Part shown: positions 11,014 to 23,339 of the stretch, piece after piece
How positions within the stretch are numbered: the stretch's first letter is position 1
Layout of the letters: each line of letters opens with the position of its first letter
Source: Emergomyces orientalis
Taxonomy: Eukaryota > Ascomycota > Eurotiomycetes > Onygenales > Ajellomycetaceae
Assembly (NCBI GenBank): GCA_002110485.1
Contig: MOWL01000092.1
Location: 310,001-374,000 of the forward strand
Direction of reading: 5' to 3'
DNA: 64,000 nt
Made by a program: the position numbers and the translations under genes
Notes under the pieces: model-generated
Seen by the model: only the letters and a program-made list of their open reading frames with translations
Told to the model about the DNA's origin: nothing
Databases searched by the model: none

Positions 11014-13377
11014 ATGCTTCATCGTTTTGACAGGGAGAGAGCAGCCCAGGCTGCCGCAGCCGAGATCGTACCAAGAGCTCAAGCCAAGAGACATGCTGCA
11101 ACGCTTGCTGCAATCCGAGAGCTATACGAGGAGCGGAATAGCAACGGCATGAAGAACCTTCTTTTCTCGGCGATTTTCAATGGTTATACACATTTACCTT
11201 CAGACCAGGACCTCCACGACCTAGCTGTGTATCAATTTCCCCCTCGGGCGTCGCTCAAGGCTCAAGTCTGCGATTTCTATTCAGGCCACACGGAGCTAAC
11301 AGAGGTTGCTCTTGGAGATGTTGAAGCCCGTATGATTGGCTTTTTTTCTTTTTTATTGCTTCCTTGATGAGCATTCGATGTCGACACCCATTTCAGATCG
11401 ACAACAAAAACCATGCTGACTTTCCTAAGAGTGGCAAAACAAGCCTTTGGGCGTTCAAGTTCGGTGGATGTAAGAGATGCCTGACGATCCAAGTTTCTAT
11501 AATGATCATGCCCTGATTAATAATGAAATAGACATGTTCCAGTTGGCAGAGGAATTTATCATTCCGTGAGTTAAGTGTTACAACGAATCTGGCCATTTTG
11601 TTGGATGTGAGTACTGATTACAAATTTCGATCCAGTCCATTGAGGACTTGTTCCGAAACGCGAACAACGAGGACCCTCGCCCTTTTAAAAACGCTGGCCA
11701 TGTTGGTTTCGCGTATGTTGAGCTTGACGACTTAAATTTTCGACACCGGGAAGAGGTCGAAGACCTCCGAGACACATATTGCTTACTATCAAAACTGGAG
11801 CATTTGTCTAGACTTGCGCCTGATTTTAAAGGTGATGGTTTGTCTCCACAGTCCACTAAATCCTCGGTTGGGCCGGAGCCACTAGACTGGGAGTGTCATC
11901 GAGGTGATAGAAATGCAAAGCTGCGAGGGGATCTAGAATGGCGCGCAGATCATCTTAACACCGACCTCACGTTCTGGGAGCTAGTTGCGTCCGACATGCC
12001 CTGGCAAATATCGGATGGTCTCCCAATCTGCGCAAGTGGACCCCTTGGGCGAATCAAGCCAGTCATGAACAGTTATGATTTTCGAATCCTCTCCAGTCAT
12101 CCGGCATTTCTTGACGCCCAACTTGTTCGGAACGAGTTTCGATTTTTCCACAGAAGCGATGGTTCGCTCTCACACCCTACCCCTTCCTAATTGAGACGAC
12201 AAAATATGCTCAAGCTGACAATTTTTATTCAGGCTTTCTCTTGACCATGTCTGCTGCGAAAGGCGTTAACTACCTCGATGCGCGATTGCAAGAATATCTC
12301 CGCCAGTCTCCCGAAAACATCATGCTAAATCCAAGTGCTTCGGCTGTGGGTCAAACGTTGAGGGAATTTGCATCAACTGGAACGAGTACTTGGGAAAAAC
12401 CCACTGCTGAGTGGCTGGTTGTACACCTCGCGACCGAAATCGGCACATGCCCACACAACGACACTCTGGGCCATAACCAGATTTCGATAGTGGAAGTCTA
12501 CCAGGATATTCTTCGTGATCTTGTTTGTAGCCGCAATTCTAGCTCTTCGTACCAGGGTTCGGCCATACTGACAAGAACCTATCAGAAACTACGTACCTAT
12601 GAACCGTGGAGACGTGACGAGACTGTTCGGCTAACGAGGACATTTCTGCAGTGTATGGAAGAGATCAGGTTCATCACCAAAATGCTAGAATCGAGACAAA
12701 ACCTGTTTACCCGGCTGAAAAAAGATATTGAGATCCATGATGAAGAGGATCGCAACAATGACATCCCACACAACCCTGACGGCGAGTCTTGCATGCACAG
12801 GGTTGACTGGGCACTGGGCAAAATTCGACAACAGCGTGATGATATTGAAAATATTGCCAACGAAATCCAAAATTCCATGAATGATGTAAGCCGGCCCTGT
12901 CTTCTTCAATTATATTACTGTCAGCCAGTCTTTCATATCACTCAGAAGCTAGAGAAGCAACCCCCTCTAATCAAACCAACCCATCAAGTAGCTCGTATGC
13001 TGACCTCCGTTCTCATCCAGCTTCTCCATCTCCGCACCATCGAACAAAATGAACTCACCATTGTACGCGACAGCCAGCAGCGTGCAATCATGCTCTTTAC
13101 TGCAGTAACTGTAATATTCCTCCCGCTTTCCTTTTGCACCTCCTACTTCGGCATGAACCTGCAAGGAATCTCAGACACTGCTCGCTCGGAACGGTATTTC
13201 TGGTACGTCTGCGGCACTGCCGGGTTTTCCATCGTAAGTGTGATTTCCGTGTATGCCTTTTGGCATCCGGTTAAGGACTATCTGATGGTCCTGCGGGAGA
13301 AACGGAAGTCGAAGCGGGTGACACGAAAGGAGAAGAGGAGGAGATTAAAAAGTAGGATTTCAAGTGAGCAAGTGTAG
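11014..13377 (+). CDS. CorA-like Mg2+ transporter family protein, multi-exon
   Basis: Fungal CorA-type membrane protein. Reconstructed exons: 11014-11329, 11430-11469, 11532-11565, 11636-12161, 12233-12885 and 13021-13377. The small exons are supported because they restore family-like sequence in phase: QNKPLGVQVRW, then IHVPVGRGIYH, then SSIEDLFRNANNEDPRP. The C-terminus has two membrane helices, about AIMLFTAVTVIFLPLSF and FWYVCGTAGFSIVSVISVYAF. The pore-loop motif YFGMN sits between them, followed by a Lys/Arg-rich cytosolic tail. Segment 12886-13020 is flanked by GTAAGC and CATCCAG, is 135 nt and contains no in-frame stop, so the frame stays open whether or not it is removed; splicing gives a better join (SMND to LLHLRTIEQNEL). 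The start is uncertain: Met at 11014 or an upstream exon. Ion specificity cannot be told from sequence. Confidence 0.8.
12886..13020 (+). other. Stop-free, length-divisible-by-three intron in the CorA-like gene
   Basis: Begins GTAAGC and ends CCAG, 135 nt, with no stop in the host frame. Removal joins two segments that are contiguous in related proteins as I recall them. Retention would add 45 residues just before the first membrane helix. Confidence 0.6.
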
Positions 13378-15535
13378 AATTTGGAAGCCAGAAGGTCATA
13401 TAATGTTTGTCCATTTTGGTCCATGTTTTGTTCACTGCATTTTGGGTTGCTGGGATACCTTTCATGAACACTTCGATACACTCTGTCATTTTGCTCCGCT
13501 TTTTATATAATGATGTCTCCTCTGTTTTCGTTGTGTTCGTTTTGTATTTATATTTCTCATTCCCCCTCGTTTTTAGATAATTCTAAAAGAAAAATTACTT
13601 ATTGATTTTACATGTAATAACTTTATATACATTCGCTATTCTCAATCCGTGTCGTTCGATTAATTAGAGTACTCACAGCTGGTACACGACACATCTCGTG
13701 ATTCTACGTTAGAAATATAAAGAAATCCAAGTAGGCTCTCAGCTTAGAAAATAAAAATAAAAATAAAAATAAAAATAAAAATAAAAAAAACCGCCAGAGA
13801 GAACAACAGAGTACACACAAACCAGTTGGCATTTATATCTGTCTCGGTGCACGTCCTTTCGGGGGCGAAAATTTGAGGTTAAATCGGATAAGTTTCCCGG
13901 CCCGAACCTTAATAATTCCTTTGCCGACCAGCCGCATGATTGGTGCGGTTTTCTGATTGACGACGTAGAGTGGCGTGTGAATCCTGGTTGATGTGCTGCG
14001 TATCTCGTGAGTGAAAACGAGGCGAATTGATGAGTCAAGAAAATCCCAGGTGAGAGGTATCATAGGGCGAAAAAGCAGGCCACTCCTTAGCAACCTCGAG
14101 GGGGGGTACTAAGGAAAAAGTTTGGAAACGGCCGATACACCCTCATTCTCACAGTTCGGTAAAGGGCGTAAAGGAGGAGAGACCACGGAGACGACGGTTG
14201 GCTATTCGCGGGAAAAATTAAGATTGAAATTAATGGACTATGGAAGCGATACGTTGGAAGATCTCTAGAAAATACCCATAGAAGCTTCTAGTAAAGCAAG
14301 GATAACTGCCGCACAGCTGTAAGGTTTTGATTGTTTCGGCCTTCGACTGCATTGAACCAACAGAATTTTGTGACAATAGTATTTCTAAATAGCTTGGATA
14401 ACTATCTCCCCTGAAGTAAGTTGAGAACTTTCTAATAACACGGCTATTTCCTTATGTGCCTTGTAATACATGTGGTTACCTGAATAAAGCAAATTCAGGA
14501 TACAAAATTAATTGATCAAAGTAAATTAAAATATGTGAATAAACCCCCTGCCAGCCCTAGTTAAGAATTACCCGATTCGTCGCCCTATTTCACAGGGCTT
14601 CTGAAAGGAACAACCCAAATATGTAAATATTCTCCTGAATGGGCCAACAAATCCAGATTGTATGCAGGTGCTCTGTACAGGGAGAGTGAAGCGTAGTTTC
14701 GCATTTAACATTAACAAGCCAATAATGAGTGGTAGGTTACGTATAATGATGTTTTTGGCTAAATGGTTTTAGAGATATTTTATTTTCGTGATATTGTAGG
14801 GAGAATCTTAACATGAGGGCCTCAGAATATTGGGAGGGGGTGCAGTGGGACCGAATGGGAGAGAGATGAATGCAAGTCAATATCTGCTTTAAACCCCGTT
14901 TGATTAGGCATTAAGTTGTAAGTTAACCAATTCCAATTCCAACTCCAAAAACTAAATAAGACCATGCTCAAACTTTTTGAATATGTCTTACTGCCAGGAA
15001 GTAGATCGTGGCCTGAAAGAGCTACAAAGCCTATTTTGCGGATAAGACGCCCCAAAAGACGAAAAAAGAAAATAAGGTAATTAAGAATGTTTCTAAAATA
15101 AAAAGGGAAACAAATTTGAAGCTTAGAAGTTGTCGGTTCCTCTTATTTGCTTCATCGTGCTGGCCCACCACCAGTGTCAATTCCTTAGTCAAGATGACTT
15201 TTTTTGGACACAAAAATGTACGAAAATACAGCCTTCACCACTCCCCATGTCGGTTGGTTCAGATGTAGACGTGGTATTTTCAAACTGCCAAAACTCCTAA
15301 TGTGCATATGACCGTTGACGAGGTAAGGGGAAATGGGTAATGAAATGAGATGAAAAAAAGTGATTTTATGGGAGACAAGGGAAGGGAATTCAGTAATGAA
15401 ATGGCTGGCTAAGGACAAGATAATACTGACAGGGGTTTCCATAAAAGAGGAGTCAAAGGAGAGCGAGGTAGATTGAATGTAAAAGGGAGCGGTGGAATAT
15501 ATGTACAAGTAGACGAAGACAATGGGTATTCCCAT
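13378..15535. other. Convergent intergenic region with hexanucleotide microsatellite
   Basis: No supported gene between the CorA-like gene (+) and the Tcp11-like gene (-). Scattered short frames lack domains. A microsatellite occupies 13746-13790. Confidence 0.5.
13746..13790. repeat. (AAAATA)n microsatellite
   Basis: About seven tandem copies of a six-base A-rich unit ending in a longer A run. Confidence 0.9.
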
Positions 15536-17501
15536 TCACGAAGCATCAGGTTTACCTGTACTACGCTGCTCAAGCCTTGGAGGGCCAGGTACATCTTCCA
15601 AGTCAAAGGCTCTCACCTCGTCGATAACACCAGGAGCAACGAATTGTGATCCACTTAACGCCCCATCTTCTGGGGAATAAAGCAGCGGCGCCCAAACTCT
15701 CCAATGCAACACTCCGATATGGGCGAGGCGTTTTCCAAGGCATTGGATATCCGGAACTTGCGGCAGAGGCACAGAGTCGGGCAGTTGCCCAAGGTGTTGC
15801 CAGTCAGCTATGTCAAGCGCAGTCATACCCCAACACTGTTTTGCGAAGTCAACTGTAATACTCTGCAACTCCTGTTGGACGCAATCGCGGACGTCCCAGA
15901 ATAGATGGTTTCTAAAGGGATGAAGCCGGTCTAATGCGAAGTGAATGATCCGTTCGTCTGGATATGCAACCCGACTGCTTCCATCTTGCATCTTCTGGGC
16001 CACTCGTGCAATTTCCAACGCGATATTGGGTATGTTGTTTTCAAACCGGCTAATTGGAGAATGTCCGAATGGATCGTTTTCGCGAGCAGTGTGTTCGCCA
16101 TATTGGATAATTGAAAGAATGCGAGACTGTAGAGAGTAATATGTCGCCGAGGAAACGTCGCCGTTAACACCTCTCACGACCCTATTAAACACCTGACAAC
16201 ATACTTGAAGCATAACAAGTGTCTCGATACTATTTCGAATATTATATAGTCGGTCGAAGTCAAGTGCGAAAGAATTGGGAAATAGCATAGTTGAGTCAAA
16301 AGAGCAAAGAATGGGCATTAAGCCTTCAAATAAGATCTTGGCAGATTCGAAATTATTGGGGACTGGTTGGGAGTAGTTATAGTACCGCCCTCGGTGTCCA
16401 AGATACCACCTTTTTGCATTTTGAGCTTCCTCAAAAGACTTCGGCGAATTTTTCAAGACGGAATCGGAGTGGGTTTTGAGATACTCAACAGAGTCTTCTA
16501 TCAAATATAATCTGAAGGCACGTATCTGATGATTTGCCACATCCTATATTCGAATAGGTTAGCAGTTACACCTCTAGCCGAGCGGTTTTGAATTTTCTCC
16601 TTACCAGTTTCATTGATTCGAGGATCGCAAATAGTTGATGGAGGCCTTCCGATACCTCATTCATATCTTGCAATTGACAGCCATTTCGGATATGTTCGAC
16701 CATGTCATCCGCCATATGATCCCTCATAGGCGCACAATGAGTTTTCATTAGGATGGCAAGCCATTCAGCAAGTCCAACTAAATTTAACACACCCTTTTCA
16801 ACCTGTGTCATGAGGAACTTGGTCTCCAGGTGCTCTTTTATACATGCACGGTCGCGATCGGGAACAAGAGTCAATAATATTTCCCTCAGTGTATCGAGCA
16901 TTTTTGGTAGTCTTGCCTGGAAGACCGGGTGAGAAGGAGAAGAGTCGCGGATATCGGAAGACATGTTGATGTTGTTGAAAGCGCAAAATGCATATATCGA
17001 AATTTCGATGGCCATCGCGTGCCAATACTCATCCGCCGCCTTGGCTTTTGCCAGGCCTCCAACAGGTCGAAAATGAAGATCCTTATCAAAATTAACGTCC
17101 ATGCGAAGCCGGGTGTTTTTCATAATGGCATCTAGACCCAGTTCAGACAGCGAATCTGCCGTCACGGGCGGGGACTGACTGGCGCGATACAATAGTGCCG
17201 TTTCTTCCGGCGTGAGTCCTATCTGAGGCGGAACCAGCATGATTTTGCTGTTTATGTCGGTCGCTGAGGAGTGAGGTGATGGGTGGCCGCCATCAGTGGT
17301 TGGTGATGGCGCTCTTGGAGAGCTTTCATTCATAAGAGCAGGTGAATGATCCCCGCGCGGAGACTGTGAATTTTGATGCAAGCCCCCGGAATCATTTTGG
17401 GGTACATCCTTTGAATCATTGGCAACGTAGTATGATTTGTTAGACACATCTTCGCTCTCCCCGTGCGCTCTTCTCTCTTCGTTCTGCAAACCCGTCTCCA
17501 T
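15536..17501 (-). CDS. sok1: Tcp11/SOK1 family protein, two exons
   Basis: Predicted 634-aa protein of the T-complex-11 family; the yeast relative Sok1 suppresses loss of cAMP-dependent kinase. Exon 1 is 17501-16605 and exon 2 is 16543-15536. The intron begins GTAAGG and ends TATAG, and splicing joins ILESMKL to DVANHQIRAFRLYLIEDS in phase. The first 110 residues are Ser/Pro-rich and low complexity. The Tcp11 domain follows, with diagnostic stretches such as LPKMLDTLREILLTLVP, GLAEWLAILMKTHCAPMRD and IRAFRLYLIEDSVEYLKTH. No membrane segment is evident. Family call is confident; a role in cAMP/PKA signalling is inferred only from the yeast protein. Confidence 0.85.
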
Positions 17502-20500
17502 ATGGAGGAAAATTTTGAGTTCGAGCTTCTTCTAGAAGGAAACCGGTGGGAGGTACTCCTACCACCCAAAACGGCTTTGTCTCTTGACAGTAGCCCGCTC
17601 CGATAAGACGATGTTTGCTTTGATTGCAAATAGTGGTTTGGTCTGCCGTGGAAAGTCGGTGAAGCAGTTTCAGTGGCAGTTCTATGGATATCTTAAAGTA
17701 AGAAAGGATATTTGGAAAACAATAATAGCGCCTTTTGCGAGAGAGAAAATGATATCATACAAGATAGCGTGCAAGCGTTCAGTAAGTTGGTTAGGACGGA
17801 CGTGGTGTTGGATGGTTCGCGGTGTGTGCAATACAATGTAAACGAAGGAAAAGTAAGGCTTAGCAAACGAAAAAGATTTCACACTCAATTGACAAAATAT
17901 TGGAGCAAATAAGTTGAGAATTAAAATGCTGTGAGATTTGGATAGTTTATTAGTGAGCCAACATGAATTTATTTTAACAACAGTTTGAAGCGCACTTTCG
18001 GAATTTGGAACCAGGGAAGAGAGCTAGCCGAGTCTAAAACGAAGTAAAAGCAATTGTCGAGAGTTGCCAATTGCTCCAGTTTGCTTGGATATATTATAAA
18101 AGTGAGGCTGCCAGCCGACGCTGAAACTTTACCTACTAGTTATGCTGACTACCGGGGATCACCCAATCTGCGGACAGTGCGAATGGAGAATTTCCCATGT
18201 CCCAGTTTCATTCTCCATTATTTAAGCCAGACATTATGCACGAGGTGTATCTTGATGCTGTGGCTCGTCCATATTGGTGGTATATCCCGTAAACACAGGC
18301 TGGAACTGGCATATTCCCATCACTACAATATTGTGGACGTCCTTTATGGGCCAAGTACACTGCAAGATTCTTAGGGATTCCTGCTCCTTTCATAACTGCC
18401 AAAAATCAAGTAGTGGGCACTGCCGAGTTGCTTGGAAGCGCTGCGTCGTGATCAAGGAATGCAGCATTGAACATTCCGGTGATATGGATGCAACCGAAAA
18501 ATAAAGGCTTTGGATATGCTGGTACCCGTCAGTAAAATGTGAAAATCAAGTCAGTGGAGTTGGCGGTCGTGACTTGTGGCTCGTTGCAGGCGGCGGTCAA
18601 GTTGCTCTGCATAAAATTTTCTGTCAGCAGAACGATTGATCGTCAAGAGGTAGTTAAACATGCCCTGCGCTAAAGCCACCAGCCATCCTATCCTGAGTTT
18701 CTACTATATTCTCGAGGAATAGCTATTACTGAATTCGAATTCATGACCTTATACACTCCGCTGGCTGACCACTTTCAAATTCTCTGTTCGCCCCTTTTTC
18801 TCGTGCCAATGATTAATGGGCTAGATAGTTATGTTGTCAAAGTCAATGCCAATGCGGGTTGTCTCAGAATGAATCGTTAACCCCCTGCCGATTGGAAATT
18901 CGGTGCGGGTGTACTTCCAAGGCACACTGTTCGTATCGAGGCATTGTTTACCTTTGGCTACCACTCGTTCACAGAGTCATAAGCCAATATTAAAGATCGC
19001 AATCCTTTCTTCTGTTTGCAAAGGGCAAAATTAAAAGGTAGGTTCTTTGAGATTAAATCTCTTACCCCGCGAAGGTTCCCTGAGTCGGTACTACACTTGG
19101 CTATCTTGTCGCTGAGGGCAAGATGCAAGTAAGTTCTTGTGCAATAATACAGAAAGTCATGCCAGAGTTTTAGTTGCCGATTTCAAGTGTGACCGGGTGG
19201 CCACAGATTGGATTTGGTGAACTTGGAGTCGAGACGTCGCTGGTGGAAGATCTGCCATATTTTTCCCCTTCTTTCTTTAGTTTTTGCTCTCAATCTCTTT
19301 ATTTTTGCTTTTTCTGTACTTTCATTTATTTCCATTGGCGGTAACAAACACCCCTCGTTTGTCCGTCAAATGGACAAAGAAAATGAGTAGAGATAACAAA
19401 GCCTGCCTCTTGTCTTCCGATGCTAGGGAAATTTCGTCATTGGTTCAGTTACCTATTGTATTATTGTCAGATCCTTCATCACCCTTTGTTGATATCAATG
19501 ATGTATGAAACAAAAATAAAGGGGAAAGTCGGATAACTAGGGATGAAAAAATCTACAGTGCTCAGCCGTAGGACAAGGGATTTATGCGGCCAAAGAGAGA
19601 CGGGTGGTGGGTGGCGCATAGAGAACGCGTAGAAGGAGTGATGATTCCACTGCAATAGTGGGATGGTTCCGGCACATACATAGTAGAGTGATCCTCAAAT
19701 AGGAGCAGGAAACAGACTCGCCTCACTTTTTTACTTTTGGGTGTATTTTTCGAAAGTAACCCACACTATCTTCTGTTTTCCAGGATTTGGGACTTGGAAG
19801 ATGTCGTCAACACGAATAGCATCTTCCATACCGTCCCAATAACAAAGTAGCGGTGGAGTCGGTGAGAGCCTTCATCGAGGAATGGATGAAAACCTGGAAA
19901 AAGAGAAGCGGCCACATGCGAGGTGGTGATGATGATAGGGCTTAGGGCTAGGGCCAAGTCAGTCACGTGTATATTTATGTGCCGTATCGGAATGTAACAT
20001 ACTGCTAGTACAAAGAAAAAGTTCAAAAGTTCTTGAAACCAATTATACTCCTGTAGGACCCCCGTAACTTATCCATTTCCAATCCCCCCCCGAAAGGCCC
20101 GTCGTTGAAGTATTTGCGTGGCTACGGTTCGATTCTGTGGAATTTAGGAAGGGAGCCGAACGGAAAGTGAACGTGACGCTTGGGGAAATTCCAATGCGGG
20201 CTGCGAGAATGAGAACAGAATTGTTCCAGCTCGTCTCGCCATTTTTTGTTCTCCAAGCGCATAGCTTCAGCGGCCCATAATTCTGGTAGCGCAGGCAACA
20301 GCTGATTGCACTTCACACAGGAAGTTTCTTGCTGATATCTTCCCATTTCATTCCACACCCCCAAAATTTGATGATCAGAGCATCTTCTTCAGAAGATCAT
20401 TTTGACTTCTTCTTGACTGGAATTTGGTGTGCATGGGAGCTATCATTCTAGATATCAGATGCCATTGATTTGTTTTGAGCTAAGTTTTGAATCGTAGACG

Positions 20501-20781
20501 CCATAGAGAAATCTGTGGTACTTTACAAGAAGAAAAGAGAAGATCAAGCAATGAAAGCAAAGTGTGAGAAGGACTGGCTTTATATGCCTTCAGCCCCCTG
20601 GTCTACGTTAATGGTCCTCCTCCGTGAAACACTGGATGACGGGCGACACTGGATGACGAGAATTGCAAATGCGGGAGCAACAAATTCATGACCTAATTGA
20701 GAGGAACGCGCTATCTATTGAGCTTTGATTGATTATAAAATCGCCGCGATAGACTCACAAGACCCCAGAACAGCATTCATC
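17502..20781. other. Long gene-free region
   Basis: About 3.3 kb with only short, overlapping open frames on both strands, none with recognisable domains or plausible splice joins. Divergent at the left end from the Tcp11-like gene. It may hold non-coding transcripts that I cannot detect. Confidence 0.4.
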
Positions 20782-21788
20782 TCATACGCTAGAGCTTTCC
20801 TTAACGCTCCAAATAATATGCCAGAAATCACAGACGAAAGGACCACCTTCTTCCAAAAGTTCCTGGAAACATTCATTCTCACCAATTTGACCAAGAACAG
20901 AAACAACATAACGTGTTGCGAAATTCCTCATGGCATCCACCTTACTGCTGTAATTTGGTTTTGTGTTCAAGTAGACAAATCGAACAAATTCAAGAATACC
21001 GCTCACTCCCGTGTCATACAGTTTGAAGGTTCTCAGCGTTTGATGCAATTTGGAAAGGACCAGCTGGCACAACGATTCTATGCCATATTTGTCGGCCAGC
21101 ACGTACAGTCGGGCCTGTTCGAGAAACACAGGGGTGAAGTCTTCCCAGGACCCGGTATTTTCAGGTGGTTTGAAAGTACAGTCCAAGTCGCCACTTTGCG
21201 GGCTCGGAACGACGAGGCTCCCTACAAATGCATCGCGCAAATGTCCACTCCAGATGCTTCTCTCCTTATATGGAATTTCCGGATCAATGCAGAAGGCGCC
21301 TTCCGATGGAGATTCTAATTCGGGAGGTTCATCTGGAGGGACCTGAAACTCAGGCTCAGGCTCGGGCTCGAATTCAGGTACAGACTCCAGAGGCTCCTCC
21401 CAGTTCACATTCGAGCGACGTTTTTTGCGTTTCTTCTTTTCCTTCGCGGTTTCTGTGACCTTTGTGGAAGGAGACTTGCCATCGATCAGGCGAAATGACG
21501 GGGGTGTATAGTTTCGTAAATAGGCATATTCACATAACCGAGCGAATGTGTCTACATCGACCTCTGACCAGTCAACGCGTCTAGTTTTTGCCTCGATCAT
21601 TTCACCGTTCATAAGAGCATTTAGGCTTTGAGAAAGCCCTGCCAATGCAGAAGAATGCACGATTACTTCCTTCTTATTGACACCAACAGTGAAGGTGAAC
21701 AAGGGCGAAGAAAGACATCTAAAGAACGTCAGACACTGACCACGTCAAGATTGCCACAGATCACCCACCTCCCGAAGGCCCCCTCCAT
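20782..21788 (-). CDS. BTB/POZ domain protein, two exons
   Basis: Predicted 318-aa fungal BTB protein. Exon 1 is only 20 nt (21788-21769, MEGAFG plus a split codon) and exon 2 is 21718-20782. The intron begins GTGGGT and ends TTTAG with a CTGAC branch-like site. Splicing yields RCLSSPLFTFTVGVNKKE, the usual opening of this fungal BTB group (family form close to ASPxFTFxVG). The BTB core continues with VHSSALAGLSQSLNALMNG and VDWSEVDVDTFARLCEYAYL. A basic patch (KEKKKRKKRR) and an acidic/Pro stretch separate it from a C-terminal helical part (ARLYVLADKYGIESLCQLVLSKLH) typical of BTB-BACK-like tails. These proteins often act as substrate adaptors or nuclear regulators; the specific partner is unknown. 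Confidence 0.8.
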
Positions 21789-22236
21789 CTGGAATGATGA
21801 GAACACCGTTTCCTGTAAGACGAGCGATGGATGTGACCAGCATTTGCAAAATAGTGTTTGTGCTTAAATCATTTTATCCCACGCTATGAGCGATGTGTCT
21901 TGATTTGATTGGTTGTAGCCTGGCCACCTCAAAAGCATAGGGGTCATTTTACTATTAAATGCGGTCATCCTGGTTATTCAAAAGATATGAGAATTTTTAC
22001 CAAAGGCCTCTCCAGTCAAGTTTAGATTGTCCGCCTCAGTGCGGATAAACCAAACCCAAGAAGGAAACACAGGCCCCCCTCCCCTTTCCCAAGATTGACT
22101 ATTTCTGCTCTCTTTTTTGACTAACTGCCTGTCTGTGTCTGGTTTAATTTTGGGAGTTCCTATTTTTAAAAAGATGTCAAAGTGATATGGCGGGCCAAAC
22201 TGAATACTAGTATTAAAAAACACATCCGCCTGTGAA
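21789..22236. other. Intergenic
   Basis: Upstream region of the BTB gene; nothing further recognised. Confidence 0.5.
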
Positions 22237-22641
22237 TTGGATAATCACTGCTACTTATCCTCCATAATGCTGCCATGTGCTCTACCCACTCTGATGGCAT
22301 CGTGGGTTAGACTTCTCCTAGAAAAAATCCATGGCATTCAGCAAGTCCCGCTTCCCTCAACTGTACAGTTACTTCCCGGACAACACCAGGCAAAGCGAAA
22401 AGGTCGTAGACGTCTGGTTACTCGATACCATGTGGGAAGGCTGCTGCAGGAGTTGCAGGTACTGCCCTCAACAACCACCTTGACCTGGAGTGAACTTGCT
22501 CAAAGGGTTGGTGCACACAATGCCCACGAAGCGACGGTACGACATAGAATGAAAAAACTTGGATATCTTAGGGACAGAAAAGGCGTCTTCTATCACCGGA
22601 AAAAAAGTTCAGACGGCCACTATATAGATCGCCTATGCTAA
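22237..22641 (+). pseudogene. Possible transposase remnant with helix-turn-helix
   Basis: Open frame of 134 aa. The second half (LTWSELAQRVG, HEATVRHRMKKLGYLRDRKG) has the look of the second HTH of Tc1/mariner-type transposases, where LTxxELAxxLG is followed by TVxRxLxxxGY. The DDE catalytic domain expected downstream is absent, and 22642-23340 has no continuing frame. It lies next to a diverged duplication and a CpG-depleted pseudogene, consistent with a decayed accessory island. It could also be an unrelated small DNA-binding gene. Confidence 0.35.
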
Positions 22642-22889
22642 TGTTCCCTCCTGGACATATTTGGAGCGATCGTGAGAGACCGCACCGTTTACAGGATACG
22701 TTGGCTGAGCTAGGGGCCGGCTCGGGGCCTACGAACAGAGGGGATATTCATATGACATCTACAGTACGCCCTCCACACTTCCCGTTGATGTATGGCTAGC
22801 GATGTTTACAAAATTTGACTAACTTCCATCCATTATTGAATTACGACAGAAAATCAAACAAGGTGGATCTTGCGCCGGATAAAACATGG

Positions 22890-23320
22890 CTCATCGAGAC
22901 AATTACCGACAGAGAAACACAAAGCAGAAAGAAAGAACAGAATTAGTCCTCACAGGCTAGCTCGTACACCGGCAGCCCTGACAGACGACCTCCACAAACA
23001 TGAGAGCCGGGGAAGATGTGTAGAAATTTGTCCCAGTCCGCCTGCCGAGAAGGTAGACTCCGAATTAACATGGTCAAGCAAAACGCCAGAGGGTCTTCCA
23101 GATTGACCATTCACATCAAACATTTCATTATAAAAACATAAAACTGTCATCAGACATAATTACCGAGAGATAGAACAGAGCAAACTAATAGATCAATTCC
23201 TCATCCACACACAACCTCCACGAGCATGGGACAAACGTGGTAGCTAGAGTAGAAGGAGGGATCAAAATTAAACCACACACTAGAGAACCTCACCACTTGC
23301 CCATTCATATCAAATAAAAC
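22890..23320. repeat. Diverged tandem duplication of about 230-260 bp
   Basis: Two collinear, imperfect copies. Copy 1 (about 22897-23135) and copy 2 (about 23155-23320) share, in the same order, AATTACCGAvAGA, a TCCTCA-containing stretch, ACCTCCACnnnCATG and CCATTCAyATCAAA. The offset between matches shrinks from about 257 to 194 bp, showing internal deletions. No coding potential seen. Confidence 0.5.
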
Positions 23321-23339
23321 TGGGGGGCGGATTACATAC

